This document shows, piece after piece, positions 1 through 8,471 of a DNA stretch of 64,000 bases. Position numbers and translations under genes: made by a program. The notes under the pieces were generated by a model. It searched no databases and was not told the DNA's origin. It saw only the letters and a program-made list of their open reading frames with translations. How positions within the stretch are numbered: the stretch's first letter is position 1; each line of letters begins with the position of its first letter. Location: assembly GCA_023461275.1 (NCBI GenBank), contig JAEYMI010000040.1, positions 62,001-126,000 on the forward strand, in the 5' to 3' direction. This DNA comes from Actinomycetes bacterium. Its GTDB lineage: Bacteria > Actinomycetota > Actinomycetes > Mycobacteriales > Mycobacteriaceae.

Positions 1-336
1 GGTGGCCATCAGCTCGGCGACCTCGTTGTAGCGCTGGAGCTTGACCATGATCTCGCCCATGCCCTCTTCGACGTTCTGCTTGACCGTCTTGTCCTCCGAC
101 AGCGGCGGTTCCTGCTGCAGGATGCCGACGGTCGCGCCGGGATCGAGGAAGGCCTCACCGTTCGACGGCTGGTCGAGGCCGGCCATGATCTTCAGGATCG
201 ACGACTTACCTGCACCGTTGGGGCCGACGACACCGATCTTGGCGCCCGGAAAGAACGACATCGTGACGTCGTCGAGGATGACCTTGTCGCCGTGCGCCTT
301 GCGCACCTTCTTCATCGTGTAAATGAACTCAGCCAT
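1..336 (-). CDS. ettA: Energy-dependent translational throttle protein EttA (ABC-F), N-terminal part
   Basis: Only the first 112 codons lie in the window; the gene runs off the left edge. It begins MAEFIYTMKKVRKAHGDKVI and has a Walker A motif GPNGAGKS at about residues 39-46, followed by the ABC-F stretch ILQQEPPLSEDKTVKQNV. EttA is a soluble ABC-F ATPase that binds the ribosomal E site and gates the first steps of elongation according to the ADP/ATP ratio. An SSB gene sits upstream on the same strand, the same pairing I recall for Rv2478c-Rv2477c in M. tuberculosis. Confidence 0.93.
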   Translation of the reverse strand, partial: MAEFIYTMKKVRKAHGDKVILDDVTMSFFPGAKIGVVGPNGAGKSSILKIMAGLDQPSNGEAFLDPGATVGILQQEPPLSEDKTVKQNVEEGMGEIMVKLQRYNEVAELMAT

Positions 337-529
337 TAAGTGATCCTCACCTGCATATTCGTCGTCACGTGTACGGGTGCCTCACACGTTCCGGCTCGCC
401 GCGAACCGATGCGCGGCGGGCCGGCAGGCGCCGCCCGTACTTTTCCGCACACCACTCTATCGGCGACGCCCGACCATCCGGCATCCGCGCCCGTCGCGTT
501 CGGCAACTGCCGTGACGCCCGACCCCGCC

Positions 530-982
530 TCAGGCGGCCGTCGGTTCCGCGTCGTGCGAGTCCGGACGATCCGTGGTGCCCGACCCCTCGACGGCCACCA
601 TCGAATCCATCCGGTCGTGAGTGCTCGGTCCCTCGTAGGTCGCGAGGCACCGGCTGAGGTCGAGGCCGACCGCGGTGGCCGTCATCTCGAGGTCGGATCG
701 GCGCTCGCCGTCGTTGGTCACGTACTCGTTGGTCTTGATCTGTCCGTGGGCGATGATCGGGCGGCCCTTGGCGACGGCCTGACCCACGCCGTTGAGCAAC
801 CGACGCCAGCAGCTCACGGTCAGATACAGCGTCGGTCCGTCGACCCACTCCTGGGTCCGGCGATCGACCCGCCGCGTATTGCAGGCCACTCGGAACGAGA
901 TGACATCCTCGCCGCTCGCGGTCTTCCGCTTGCGCGGGTCGGATACGACATTGCCGATCACGGTCGTATAGGTCTCGTACAT
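530..982 (-). CDS. ssb: Single-stranded DNA-binding protein, SsbB-type paralogue
   Basis: 150 residues with one OB fold at about residues 1-110. It begins MYETYTTVIGNVVSDPRKRK and contains GRPIIAHGQIKTNEYVTNDG. The C-terminus ends DSHDAEPTAA and lacks the acidic DDDxPF tip that replicative SSBs use to recruit partner proteins. That suggests the accessory paralogue rather than SsbA, as does its place next to ettA instead of rpsF/rpsR. A GAGGGGAG ribosome-binding site lies just upstream of the ATG. About 190 bases separate it from ettA and hold no gene I can see. Confidence 0.88.
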   Translation of the reverse strand: MYETYTTVIGNVVSDPRKRKTASGEDVISFRVACNTRRVDRRTQEWVDGPTLYLTVSCWRRLLNGVGQAVAKGRPIIAHGQIKTNEYVTNDGERRSDLEMTATAVGLDLSRCLATYEGPSTHDRMDSMVAVEGSGTTDRPDSHDAEPTAA

Positions 983-1154
983 GCTCGACTCCCCTCGGGT
1001 TACGTGCCAACGGTGAAATGTGGCTGCTCACAGCATTGCTCAGATTCGGCGTCGAAAACCGAGGCGACGACCATCTGTGGATAACTTTCGCCGTCGACGA
1101 GTTCTGAGGGGATCGACCAACGTCCGACCGACCCGGTAGGTTGACCCGCAGCCG

Positions 1155-1631
1155 ATGACTTCAGGGGGATTCGTGACGGCCAGAGCTGAGGACACCGAAG
1201 AGTCTTCGCCTACTGACCGAAGCGACGATCCGGATCGTGTGCGACCTGTTATGAGGTGGCTCCGATGGTTCGGGGTCATCTGGTGCCTGACCTTGAGCTG
1301 CGCAACGGCTTACGGCGCAGCTGTAGTTCGTCACCGACTCTGGGTCGCGTGCGAACCTCCCGGAAACAGCGGCCCGGCAGACAGCATTTATGTGACCTTC
1401 TTCTTTCTTCCCACAACAGCGATCGCGACGTTGATCCTCACTGGTGTCGCTTACTCGCTGACCGTTCGCAGGAGCACTCCGATGGCCTACGCGTCAGCGG
1501 CCGTGGCGCTCGTGGTTGCGCTCGCCGTCGGGTTCTTGGCTGTGATCATCGACTACGACCCGCACGAGTTGACCGAACTCTGGTGTCGCGGTGGGCAACC
1601 CGATTGGTGGCCGAGATGGCTGCCGCTCTAG
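1155..1631 (+). CDS. Small integral membrane protein, unknown function (intact copy of a tandem pair)
   Basis: Not recognised as a named family. It has an acidic N-terminal stretch, then a core beginning MRWLRWFGVIWCL with three predicted membrane helices, and ends DWWPRWLPL. The ATG at 1155 has no clear ribosome-binding site; a GTG at 1173 is preceded by AGGGGG, and ATG 1251 would give a protein that starts like the downstream copy. The next gene is a paralogue, with the same order of MRxLRW start, central FFLP motif and W-C-x(4,5)-P-D-W-W-P ending, so the two arose by tandem duplication. No other homologue is apparent in the window. Confidence 0.6.
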   Translation: MTSGGFVTARAEDTEESSPTDRSDDPDRVRPVMRWLRWFGVIWCLTLSCATAYGAAVVRHRLWVACEPPGNSGPADSIYVTFFFLPTTAIATLILTGVAYSLTVRRSTPMAYASAAVALVVALAVGFLAVIIDYDPHELTELWCRGGQPDWWPRWLPL

Positions 1632-1693
1632 CGCGCGGGGCGTGCCCAAGCGACGCGTCCGGAGCGCCGCGCTCGTACGGGCCGAAGTAGCTC

Positions 1694-2072
1694 ATGCGCG
1701 TTTTACGCTGGCTCGGACCCGTGTGGTGCTTCGGTGTCGGCATCAGTACCGGGCTCTTGACGATGTGGCTGCGGCAGATCTTGTGGAGCCAGTGCGACAA
1801 AGGCGGTCCTGGTCCCGGAAATGCCACTTACGTCATGTTCTTCTTACTGCCGGCGACCTCTATCGCCGCGGCGGTCGCGGCATACCTCGGATACGCCCTC
1901 ACGCTGAGGCGCGGGAATCGCATCGCACTCGTCGCTGCCGGTTGTCGCCCTGATCATCGGTTTCCTGGTTGGCTACGGGGCACTCGTCCTGGACTACGAA
2001 CCACCACAGACGCCACATCTGTGGTGCGCCACCGGACTGCCCGACTGGTGGCCGCCATGGCTGCCGCTGTAG
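1694..2072 (+). pseudogene. Frameshifted tandem paralogue of the preceding membrane protein
   Basis: The frame from ATG 1694 (MRVLRWLGPVWCF) matches the upstream protein through TLRRGNRIALVAA, then diverges at about 1937-1941. Reading resumes in the +1 frame from 1941 as VVALIIGFLVGYGALVLDY and ends DWWPPWLPL with a stop at 2070-2072. The ending is nearly identical to that of the intact copy. A single-base gain, or a two-base loss, around the GCCGG at 1937-1941 explains it. It could be a true pseudogene, a sequencing error or programmed frameshifting. Without the shift the first frame stays open to 2218 with unrelated, non-membrane sequence. Confidence 0.65.
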
Positions 2073-2208
2073 CGCCACTGATCTACCGGATAGAAAGACA
2101 TGCACGCCGGGGGTTCGATCCTGTGTCCCCACTCACGTGGGTAGACTCCCGATGTCGGTTCGCTAACCCGGTCCGACAGGGCCAACCGGACGCTTGTCCG
2201 TCGGCCTC

Positions 2209-2282
2209 GCCTCCGTAGCTCAGGTGGATAGAGCAAGGGCCTTCTAATCCCTAGGTCGCAGGTTCGAGTCCTGCCGGGGGCA
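2209..2282 (+). tRNA. tRNA-Arg(TCT)
   Basis: 74-nt cloverleaf. The acceptor stem GCCTCCG pairs with CGGGGGC at 2275-2281, the D-stem is GCTC/GAGC, and the T-arm is GCAGG-TTCGAGT-CCTGC. The anticodon loop CTTCTAA gives anticodon TCT (codon AGA). The top pair of the anticodon stem (2240/2248) is a C-T mismatch. The 3' CCA is not encoded in full. Confidence 0.93.
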
Positions 2283-2306
2283 CCGACACAACCTAGGCTC
2301 GACGCC

Positions 2307-2507
2307 ATGCGCACCCCGATCGGATTCCTCCCCACGGCCGACGAGGAACGAATCCTGCGTGAAGCAGCTCGTCCCGGGGAAAGCACCTCGGACACCCTGC
2401 GACGTGCTCTGCGGTTGCTGGACCACCGCCGGTGGCTTGAGCAGTTCCACGCCGACGCCAACAGAATCAAGGACGAGAGTCTCGGCGCCGAACCGGAAGC
2501 CTGGTGA
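2307..2507 (+). CDS. Small ribbon-helix-helix-like protein, possible orphan antitoxin
   Basis: 66 residues, starting 24 bases after tRNA-Arg. The first half (FLPTADEERILREAARPGES, then TSDTLRRALRLLDHRRWLEQ) reads like a strand-helix-helix DNA-binding unit followed by an acidic tail with tryptophans at positions 43 and 66, the layout of many type II antitoxins. No toxin gene adjoins it: the next gene is a permease on the other strand. Function is inferred from shape only. Confidence 0.5.
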   Translation: MRTPIGFLPTADEERILREAARPGESTSDTLRRALRLLDHRRWLEQFHADANRIKDESLGAEPEAW

Positions 2508-2549
2508 TCTCTAGAGCAGGCTGCCCCATCAGCATCGTCGCCCTCTGGC

Positions 2550-3818
2550 CTACGCGGTAGTCCCCCGCCACCCGCCGATCACCCTCATCACGTGATAGAT
2601 CACCAGTGCGGCAAGCGCTCCCAGCGAGATGCCGCTGAAGTTCAGGTCGCCGATCACCCAGGTGAAGTTGGCGATGCCTATCACCAGCGGGATGGCCGCG
2701 GTGAATTGGTTGATCGGCTGGGAGAAGTCGACGTGGTTGGTCACCCAGATGTGCACGCCCAGAATGCCGACCAGGCCGTAGAGGGCGGTCGTCACGCCGC
2801 CGAGCACGCCGGGCGGCACCGACGCGATCACCGCACCGACCTTGGGTGAGAGCCCGAGCAGGATCGCCGCAACGCCGGCGATCCAGTACGCGGCCGTCGA
2901 GTACACCTTGGTCGCGGCCATCACACCAATGTTCTCGGCGTAAGTGGTGGTCGCCGATCCGCCTCCACCACCGGCGAGCATCGTGGCCAATCCGTCGGCG
3001 AACAACGCCCGTCCCATCCGGCCGTCGTAATCGATACCCGTCATCGACGCGACCGACTTCACGTGCCCGATGTTCTCCACCACCAGCACCAGCACCACCG
3101 GCAGGAACATCGGGATCACCGACAGATGAAACGACGGCGCCTGGAAGTCCGGCAGTCCAACCCAGGCCGCGCTACTGATGGCCGAGGTGTCGACCTCCCC
3201 ACGCGCGAGTGCGAACAGATAGCCGATGATCACGCTCAGCACGATCGCCAGGCGACCGATCATGCCGCGGAACAACGCAATACACAGGATCAGCAAGACC
3301 AGGACGAGCACGGCGGTGACGGCGTCCTTCTGGAAGTTGGTCCACGCGGTGGGTGCCAGGTTGAGGCCGATCAATGCCACGATGGTGCCGGTCACCACCG
3401 GCGGCATCACCGCCTCGATCCACCCGACGCCGGCGAAGTGGACGATCACGCCGATGATCGCCAGCAGGGCGCCCACCACCACGATGCCGCCGAGCGCCGA
3501 CGATTGACCGTGCGATGCGGTCGCCGCGAGGACCGGCGCGATGATCGCGAAGCTGGAGCCGAGGTAGCTCGGCAGGCTGTTGCGGGTGATGATCAGGAAC
3601 AGCAGTGTGCCGATGCCGGAGAAGAACAGCGTCGTCGACGGTGGGAACCCGGTCAGCACCGGCACCAGGAACGTCGCGCCGAACATCGCGACCACATGCT
3701 GGAGACCGATTCCGACGGTTCTCGGCCAGGACAGCCTCTGGTCCGGGCCGATCACTCCACCGGTCGGCACCTGCTGCCAACCGAAGAATCCCTGCGTGCG
3801 CGGTTGCTGCTGTGTCAT
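2550..3818 (-). CDS. Uracil/xanthine permease, NCS2 family
   Basis: 422 residues with the many hydrophobic helices expected of a 14-helix NCS2 transporter. Recognisable segments are TVGIGLQHVVAMFGATFLVP near the N-terminus, EAVMPPVVTGTIVALIGLNL in the middle, and the substrate-site region ENIGHVKSVASMTGIDYDGR followed by TTTYAENIGVMAATKVYS. These proton symporters import uracil or related bases; UraA/PyrP is the best-known member. A single-gene unit, divergent from the ABC exporter. Whether the substrate is uracil or xanthine cannot be read from the sequence. Confidence 0.85.
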   Translation of the reverse strand: MTQQQPRTQGFFGWQQVPTGGVIGPDQRLSWPRTVGIGLQHVVAMFGATFLVPVLTGFPPSTTLFFSGIGTLLFLIITRNSLPSYLGSSFAIIAPVLAATASHGQSSALGGIVVVGALLAIIGVIVHFAGVGWIEAVMPPVVTGTIVALIGLNLAPTAWTNFQKDAVTAVLVLVLLILCIALFRGMIGRLAIVLSVIIGYLFALARGEVDTSAISSAAWVGLPDFQAPSFHLSVIPMFLPVVLVLVVENIGHVKSVASMTGIDYDGRMGRALFADGLATMLAGGGGGSATTTYAENIGVMAATKVYSTAAYWIAGVAAILLGLSPKVGAVIASVPPGVLGGVTTALYGLVGILGVHIWVTNHVDFSQPINQFTAAIPLVIGIANFTWVIGDLNFSGISLGALAALVIYHVMRVIGGWRGTTA

Positions 3819-3870
3819 GGGAGATCAGTCTGCCAGCCGACTCCCAGGTTCGGCGCAGTAAGCGGGCAGG

Positions 3871-5565
3871 ATGCACACCTACCGTTCTCCCGTGACCATT
3901 CGTGCCGCCTTCCGTCGTTTCTCCCCTCAGTTGCGTGGCGAGGCAGGGCATTTCGCTGTCGCCGCACTGCTGTTGATCGGGGCTGCGATCGCCGAGGTCG
4001 TCGGCATCTTTGTCCTTTCCGACGTCATCGACAGCGCACTGAACGCGCACAGCGTGCTGGACTTTGTGCGGCTGGCCGGCCTGTGGCTCGCGATCACCGC
4101 GTTGGCGACCGGTGCCGACTATCTCGGCCAGGTGATCTCGGTCGGCATCTCCGAGCGCGTCGTCCTGCGACTGCGCGACCGCGTCTTCGCTCACCTGCAG
4201 CGACTGAGCCCGCAGACGCATCGCCGCTTCGGTATCGGCGACCTTGTCACCCGCGCGACCGGCGATCTCGACGCCGTCGAGCACCTCATCGGTTCCGGCG
4301 TCATGCAGCTCAGCATCGCGCTCTTGAGCACCACCGCGTTGGTGACGGTCGCCTTCGTGATGAGCTGGCAGGTCGCCTTGGTGGCGGTCCTGGCGGTACC
4401 CGCGCTCTGGGTGGTCTCGGCGTTCTACGGCCGACGCCAATCGGATGCGACGTGGGATGAGCGGACCGCGAGCTCCGACATCGCCGCCGGAGTGCACCGC
4501 GCGCTCAGCGGTCACGAGACGGCCGTCGCATTCAATCAGCAAGAGCGCGAACATGATGCACTGCATCGTGACGGCGAGGCGTGGATGCGGGCGCGGCTGG
4601 CGCAGACGCGTGTCGAGGTCGGCTTCGGTTCCGTCCTGGGCATGGCACAGATCGTGGTCACCCTCGCGATCACCGTCACCGGCGTGTGGCAGGTGCGCAC
4701 GGGCGCTCTGTCGATCGGCGAATTGATCGCTCTCACCGGCTATCTCGGCATGCTGTACCCGAAGATGCAGGAGATCGCCGAGGTCCGACTCTCGGTGGCG
4801 GCCGCCATCGTCAGCGCTGACCGAATCGCCGAAATCCTCGATACCCCCGCGCACGATCACGATGCCGCCGGCGCCATCGACTTCGTCGGCGCGGGCACCG
4901 ACGTCGACGTCGAACACGTCACGTTCCGACGCGACACCACCACCATCCTCGACGACACCTCCCTTCGGTTGCGGCCGGGCCGGATTGTGGCGCTCGTCGG
5001 CGAAAGTGGTTCGGGGAAGACCACATTGGCGTCGCTGCTGACCCGGATCGAACGGCCCGACGACGGGCGCGTATTGCTCGACGGTGTCGATATCGCCGAC
5101 GTCACAGCAGCGTCGGTACGAGAACGGATCACCGTGCTCCCCCAACAACCGACGATCAAACCGATGACCGTGGCCGAGAACATCGCCTACGGCAGGCCCG
5201 ATGCCGACCTCGAAAGCATCGTCAACGCGGCAGTGGCCGCCGATGCCCACTCCTTCATCATCGGCCTGAGGGACGGGTACGACACCGCACTCGACGAGGA
5301 CGGGGTGACACTCTCCGGCGGGCAGCGTCAACGCCTCGCGATGGCCCGCGCCTTCCTCCGAGACAGTCCGGTGCTGGTGCTCGACGAGCCAACGGCGGCA
5401 CTCGACGAGGCCACCGCTCAGCGCATTCTCGAACCTCTCCGACGACTGGCCTCGGGCAGATCCACGCTGCTCATCACCCACGATCCGCAGGTGATGGCGA
5501 TCGCCGACGAGATCGTGGAACTGCGCGGCGGCATCGCGCACGCCCACACCACCACCACCCGGTGA
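3871..5565 (+). CDS. ABC exporter, fused membrane and ATPase domains
   Basis: 564 residues: an ABC transmembrane domain of six helices at about 20-310 and a nucleotide-binding domain at about 335-555. The latter has Walker A GESGSGKTT, signature LSGGQRQRLAMARA, Walker B VLVLDEPTAALDE and the switch histidine in LLITHDPQ. It is a half transporter that would act as a homodimer in the membrane. The start is ATG 3871, or GTG 3892. Substrate unknown: no biosynthetic or resistance gene adjoins it, and the NsrR unit follows in the same direction after a 58-base gap that carries its own operator. Confidence 0.85.
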   Translation: MHTYRSPVTIRAAFRRFSPQLRGEAGHFAVAALLLIGAAIAEVVGIFVLSDVIDSALNAHSVLDFVRLAGLWLAITALATGADYLGQVISVGISERVVLRLRDRVFAHLQRLSPQTHRRFGIGDLVTRATGDLDAVEHLIGSGVMQLSIALLSTTALVTVAFVMSWQVALVAVLAVPALWVVSAFYGRRQSDATWDERTASSDIAAGVHRALSGHETAVAFNQQEREHDALHRDGEAWMRARLAQTRVEVGFGSVLGMAQIVVTLAITVTGVWQVRTGALSIGELIALTGYLGMLYPKMQEIAEVRLSVAAAIVSADRIAEILDTPAHDHDAAGAIDFVGAGTDVDVEHVTFRRDTTTILDDTSLRLRPGRIVALVGESGSGKTTLASLLTRIERPDDGRVLLDGVDIADVTAASVRERITVLPQQPTIKPMTVAENIAYGRPDADLESIVNAAVAADAHSFIIGLRDGYDTALDEDGVTLSGGQRQRLAMARAFLRDSPVLVLDEPTAALDEATAQRILEPLRRLASGRSTLLITHDPQVMAIADEIVELRGGIAHAHTTTTR

Positions 5566-5584
5566 CCAGCGTCACCACCTTTTT

Positions 5585-5607
5585 AATATGCATCCCAGAT
5601 GCCAATT
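5585..5607. promoter_or_regulatory. Candidate NsrR operator
   Basis: An 11-1-11 inverted repeat: AATATGCATCC, one C, then AGATGCCAATT. The second half-site read in reverse complement is AATTGGCATCT, matching the first at 8 of 11 positions around a shared GCATC core. The geometry and the ATGCAT core match the known NsrR consensus. It ends 16 bases upstream of the nsrR start, so repression of nsrR and the following hmp gene is the natural reading. Confidence 0.7.
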
Positions 5608-5623
5608 ATGATCTACTCGGTGC

Positions 5624-6142
5624 ATGCAACTGACCAGGTTCACCGACATCGGCCTCCGGGTCGTGATGCGCCTGGCTGTCACCGACCGTCCCAGCGACGA
5701 TGAAACCGATCCCAGCGCAACACCATTGACCACCCGGCAGCTCGCCGACGAGCTCGCCGTCCCGTACACGCACGTGGCCAAGGTCGTCGGCCGCCTGTCC
5801 GAACTGGGTGTCGTCCACGCGCGACGCGGTCGGTCCGGCGGGCTGGCGATCACCGAACTCGGACTCGACGCACGCATCGGATGGCTGGCGTCGGCTCTGG
5901 AGGGAGACGGCGAAGTTGTCGATTGCAATGGGCCACAACCATGTCCGCTGCGTCGGGCATGTCGCCTGCGCGGCGCCCTTGCACGCGCACAGCAGGCCTT
6001 CTTCGCCTCGCTCGACGACTACACGGTCGCCGATGTCGCCGCCGAGCCAACCGCTTCGGTGCTGTTGACACTGCGCCGCAGTGGCGAACAGCCCTCGGGC
6101 GAGGGCCCCACGCTTGCCGAAAACGACTCGGCATCACAGTAA
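5624..6142 (+). CDS. nsrR: Nitric-oxide-sensing repressor NsrR (Rrf2 family)
   Basis: 172 residues. It opens MQLTRFTDIGLRVVMRLAVT, the typical Rrf2 N-terminal winged helix, and includes RRGRSGGLAI from the wing. Three cysteines at about 105-117 are spaced C-x5-C-x5-C (CNGPQPCPLRRAC), the ligand pattern of the NsrR [4Fe-4S] cluster that nitric oxide destroys to relieve repression. Directly downstream is the flavohaemoglobin gene, the standard NsrR target, and an operator-like repeat precedes the gene. The C-terminal tail of about 40 residues after the cluster is acidic and probably disordered. Confidence 0.9.
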   Translation: MQLTRFTDIGLRVVMRLAVTDRPSDDETDPSATPLTTRQLADELAVPYTHVAKVVGRLSELGVVHARRGRSGGLAITELGLDARIGWLASALEGDGEVVDCNGPQPCPLRRACRLRGALARAQQAFFASLDDYTVADVAAEPTASVLLTLRRSGEQPSGEGPTLAENDSASQ

Positions 6143-6174
6143 TACAGCCAGTCAGCCCATCGATCGGAGCAACC

Positions 6175-7362
6175 GTGTTATCCGGAACCCAACGCGAGAC
6201 CATCGCCGCCACCCTGCCCGCAGTCCAGGGCGCACTCGGCGACATCACCACCGGTTTCTACCGCCGGATGTTCGACGCGCATCCCGAACTGCTCGACAAC
6301 ATGTTCAACCGCACCCACCAGAAGTCCGGCGAACAGCCGCAGGCACTCGCGGGATCGATCGCGGCATTCGCGCAGCTACAGCTCGAACCCGATATCCGCC
6401 GGCAGCTGTTCATCCTAGATCGCATCGCGCACAAACACGCCTCGCTGGGCGTCACGCGGGATCAGTACTCCATCGTCCACGAGCACTTGTTCGCGTCGAT
6501 CGTGGCGGTTCTCGGCGACGCCGTCACCCCGGCAGTAGCCGATGCGTGGGACCAATTGTATTGGGACATGGCCGATCTGCTGATCACAGCGGAGGCCGAC
6601 CTCTATGCACAGGCCGGTGTGATCCCCGGTGACGTGTGGCGCGACGCCCGCGTCGTCGAACGCACCCAGGTCTCCCCCGACACCATCTCCCTGACCCTCG
6701 CGGCACCGGACGACACCCATCCGCTCCCCGCTTTCCGACCGGGCCAATACATTTCGGTGCAGGTGCCACTGGCCGACGGCGCACGACAGATCCGTCAGTA
6801 CAGCCTGATCGGCTCGCCGTCGAGCTCGGACTGGCGCTTCAGCGTCAAGCTGGCCGGCGAAGTCTCGGCTTACCTGCATGAACAGGCCTTCGAAGGTGAC
6901 CTGCTCACCGTGAGTACACCTTTCGGCGATCTCACACTGCCCGACGACGACGCTCCACTGGTGTTGGCGTCCGCCGGAATCGGCTGCACCCCGGTGATCG
7001 GGTTGCTGACCGCCATGATCGACGCCGGCGATCGTCGACCCGTGACGGTGCTGCATGCCGACCGGTCGCGTGACCGGCAGCCGCACCGCGGGCAGCTCGC
7101 GGCCCTCGTCGACGCCCTGCCCGACGCCCGACTCATCCAGTGGTATGAGAACGCACCCGCCCCGGTGCTGTCCGACGCGATCCGGTCCGGCCATATGTCG
7201 TTGACCGACATCGACATTGACGACTCCGCCCACGTCATGCTCTGCGGGCCAACCGGATTCCTGTCCGGCATCCGCAGTGAACTCCTGGACCGCAACGTTC
7301 CGGAATCGCGCATTCACTACGAGACCTTCGGTCCCGAACTGCTGCGGACCGGCGCACGATGA
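6175..7362 (+). CDS. hmp: Flavohaemoglobin, nitric oxide dioxygenase
   Basis: 395 residues from GTG 6175 (LSGTQRETIAATLPAVQGAL), the usual Hmp length of about 396, with CGGAGC upstream as ribosome-binding site. The globin domain (about 1-140) has the B10 Tyr in TGFYRRMF and the proximal His in IAHKHASLGV. The FAD domain has RQYSLIGSP and the NAD domain has ASAGIGCTPVIGLL; it ends HYETFGPELL, the conserved C-terminus. It oxidises NO to nitrate with NADH/NADPH and O2. The frame is open further upstream, but that extension overlaps nsrR and is not globin-like. It lies 32 bases after nsrR. Confidence 0.93.
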   Translation: MLSGTQRETIAATLPAVQGALGDITTGFYRRMFDAHPELLDNMFNRTHQKSGEQPQALAGSIAAFAQLQLEPDIRRQLFILDRIAHKHASLGVTRDQYSIVHEHLFASIVAVLGDAVTPAVADAWDQLYWDMADLLITAEADLYAQAGVIPGDVWRDARVVERTQVSPDTISLTLAAPDDTHPLPAFRPGQYISVQVPLADGARQIRQYSLIGSPSSSDWRFSVKLAGEVSAYLHEQAFEGDLLTVSTPFGDLTLPDDDAPLVLASAGIGCTPVIGLLTAMIDAGDRRPVTVLHADRSRDRQPHRGQLAALVDALPDARLIQWYENAPAPVLSDAIRSGHMSLTDIDIDDSAHVMLCGPTGFLSGIRSELLDRNVPESRIHYETFGPELLRTGAR

Positions 7363-7787
7363 CCACCGCCACCTCGATCGGTATCGCGGTCACCTTCATC
7401 TGGCTCGGCATGGTCATCGCGATCTCGTTCATCGAAGCACCGTTGAAGTTCCAAGCCCCCGGCATCACGATCCCCCTCGGGCTCGGTATCGGACGGTTGG
7501 TTTTCCGTGCGCTCAACGGGGTCGAGACCGTGTGGGCCGCACTCCTCGTCGCGGCCGCCGTCTTGGGTTCGTGGCCCTCGACCGCGTCATACATCGCATT
7601 GGGCGTCGCAGTGGCAAGCCTGACATGCCAACTTGTTGCTGTCCGACCTGCACTGACCCGACGGTCGGATGCGGTGCTCGCCGGCTACGAAGGCCGCCGA
7701 AGCAACGCCCACTTTGTCTACGTCGGATTCGAGGTACTCAAAGTGGCTGCGCTGGCCTGGATGGGCGTCGCGCTTCTGACCGGGTGA
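7359..7787 (+). CDS. Membrane protein of unknown function, coupled to hmp
   Basis: 142 residues with four predicted membrane helices (IGIAVTFIWLGMVIAISFIE; ETVWAALLVAAAVLGSW; IALGVAVASLTCQLVAV; EVLKVAALAWMGVALLTG). Its ATG overlaps the hmp stop codon by 4 bases, so it is translationally coupled to hmp and presumably under NsrR control. It shows no transport or redox motif I recognise; the conserved-looking features are a glutamate in SFIEAPLKF and Asn-Ala-His at about 116-118. A role in nitrosative stress is inferred only from position. Confidence 0.75.
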   Translation: MTTATSIGIAVTFIWLGMVIAISFIEAPLKFQAPGITIPLGLGIGRLVFRALNGVETVWAALLVAAAVLGSWPSTASYIALGVAVASLTCQLVAVRPALTRRSDAVLAGYEGRRSNAHFVYVGFEVLKVAALAWMGVALLTG

Positions 7788-7813
7788 GCTCGCCGGAGGG
7801 AGATCGGTAGTCA

Positions 7814-7851
7814 AACACCACGCTATGCACCTTTGTGCATAGCGTGGTGTT
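7814..7851. repeat. Perfect 17-bp inverted repeat upstream of padR
   Basis: Left arm AACACCACGCTATGCAC (7814-7830), loop CTTT, right arm GTGCATAGCGTGGTGTT (7835-7851), with no mismatch. It lies 27 bases after the hmp-linked membrane gene and 35 bases before the PadR start. No T-run follows the right arm. It may be a PadR operator (PadR sites often contain ATGCA/TGCAT-like palindromes), a terminator for the nsrR-hmp unit, or both. Confidence 0.75.
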
Positions 7852-7885
7852 GCATAACACGCAGGTGCACTACTACGGTCGACTC

Positions 7886-8437
7886 ATGGCCCTCGAACAC
7901 GCGATCATGGTCTCGCTCGCCGAGCGGCCGGGTACCGGGTATGAGATTGGTCAACAGTTCGACCGGTCGATCGGATTCTTCTGGTCGGCGACCCATCAGC
8001 AGATCTATCGCACGCTCAAAAAGCTCCATACAGATGGACTCGTGAACTTCGAGCCCATCGCTCAGGACGGCCGACCCGACAAGAAGGTCTACCGGCTATC
8101 CGACGCCGGCCGTCAGGCACTGCGCGACTGGGTCGCAACACCCACACCCATTCAGCAACTCCGTGACGATCTCGGCGTGAAACTGCGTGCCGCCGAACAC
8201 GGCGACCTCGCATCCGTCGTCGACGAGCTGCGGCGGCATCGCGAGCTGCACCTCGCACGCCTGCACCTCTTCCAGGGTTTCGAGAAAGAGGACTACCCCG
8301 ATCCGTCGAGCCTGTCCGGCCGGCGCCTGCACCAGTATCTGGTCCTGCGTGGCGGGGTCCGCATCGAGGAGGGCTTCGTCGACTGGTGCGACGAAGTGAT
8401 CACCGCGCTGCAACACGAACTCGACGCCATCACCTAA
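7886..8437 (+). CDS. PadR-family transcriptional regulator
   Basis: 183 residues from ATG 7886 (MALEHAIMVSLAERPGTGYE). The N-terminal PadR winged helix continues WSATHQQIYRTLKKLHTDGL and KVYRLSDAG. The C-terminal half is the helical Vir_act_alpha_C-type region (EHGDLASVVDELRRHRELHL). The open frame extends 17 codons upstream into the inverted repeat, but family members begin MALxHAIL. It lies 34 bases upstream of the FadH-like gene and probably controls it. Confidence 0.85.
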   Translation: MALEHAIMVSLAERPGTGYEIGQQFDRSIGFFWSATHQQIYRTLKKLHTDGLVNFEPIAQDGRPDKKVYRLSDAGRQALRDWVATPTPIQQLRDDLGVKLRAAEHGDLASVVDELRRHRELHLARLHLFQGFEKEDYPDPSSLSGRRLHQYLVLRGGVRIEEGFVDWCDEVITALQHELDAIT

Positions 8438-8471
8438 ACCCCGACCTATCCACCACACGAGAGGAACTGCC

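Noticed and set aside
3172..5547. 791-codon open frame on the minus strand across the permease and ABC exporter
   Set aside because: It is opposite the clear exporter gene and partly overlaps the permease out of frame, and shows no domain.
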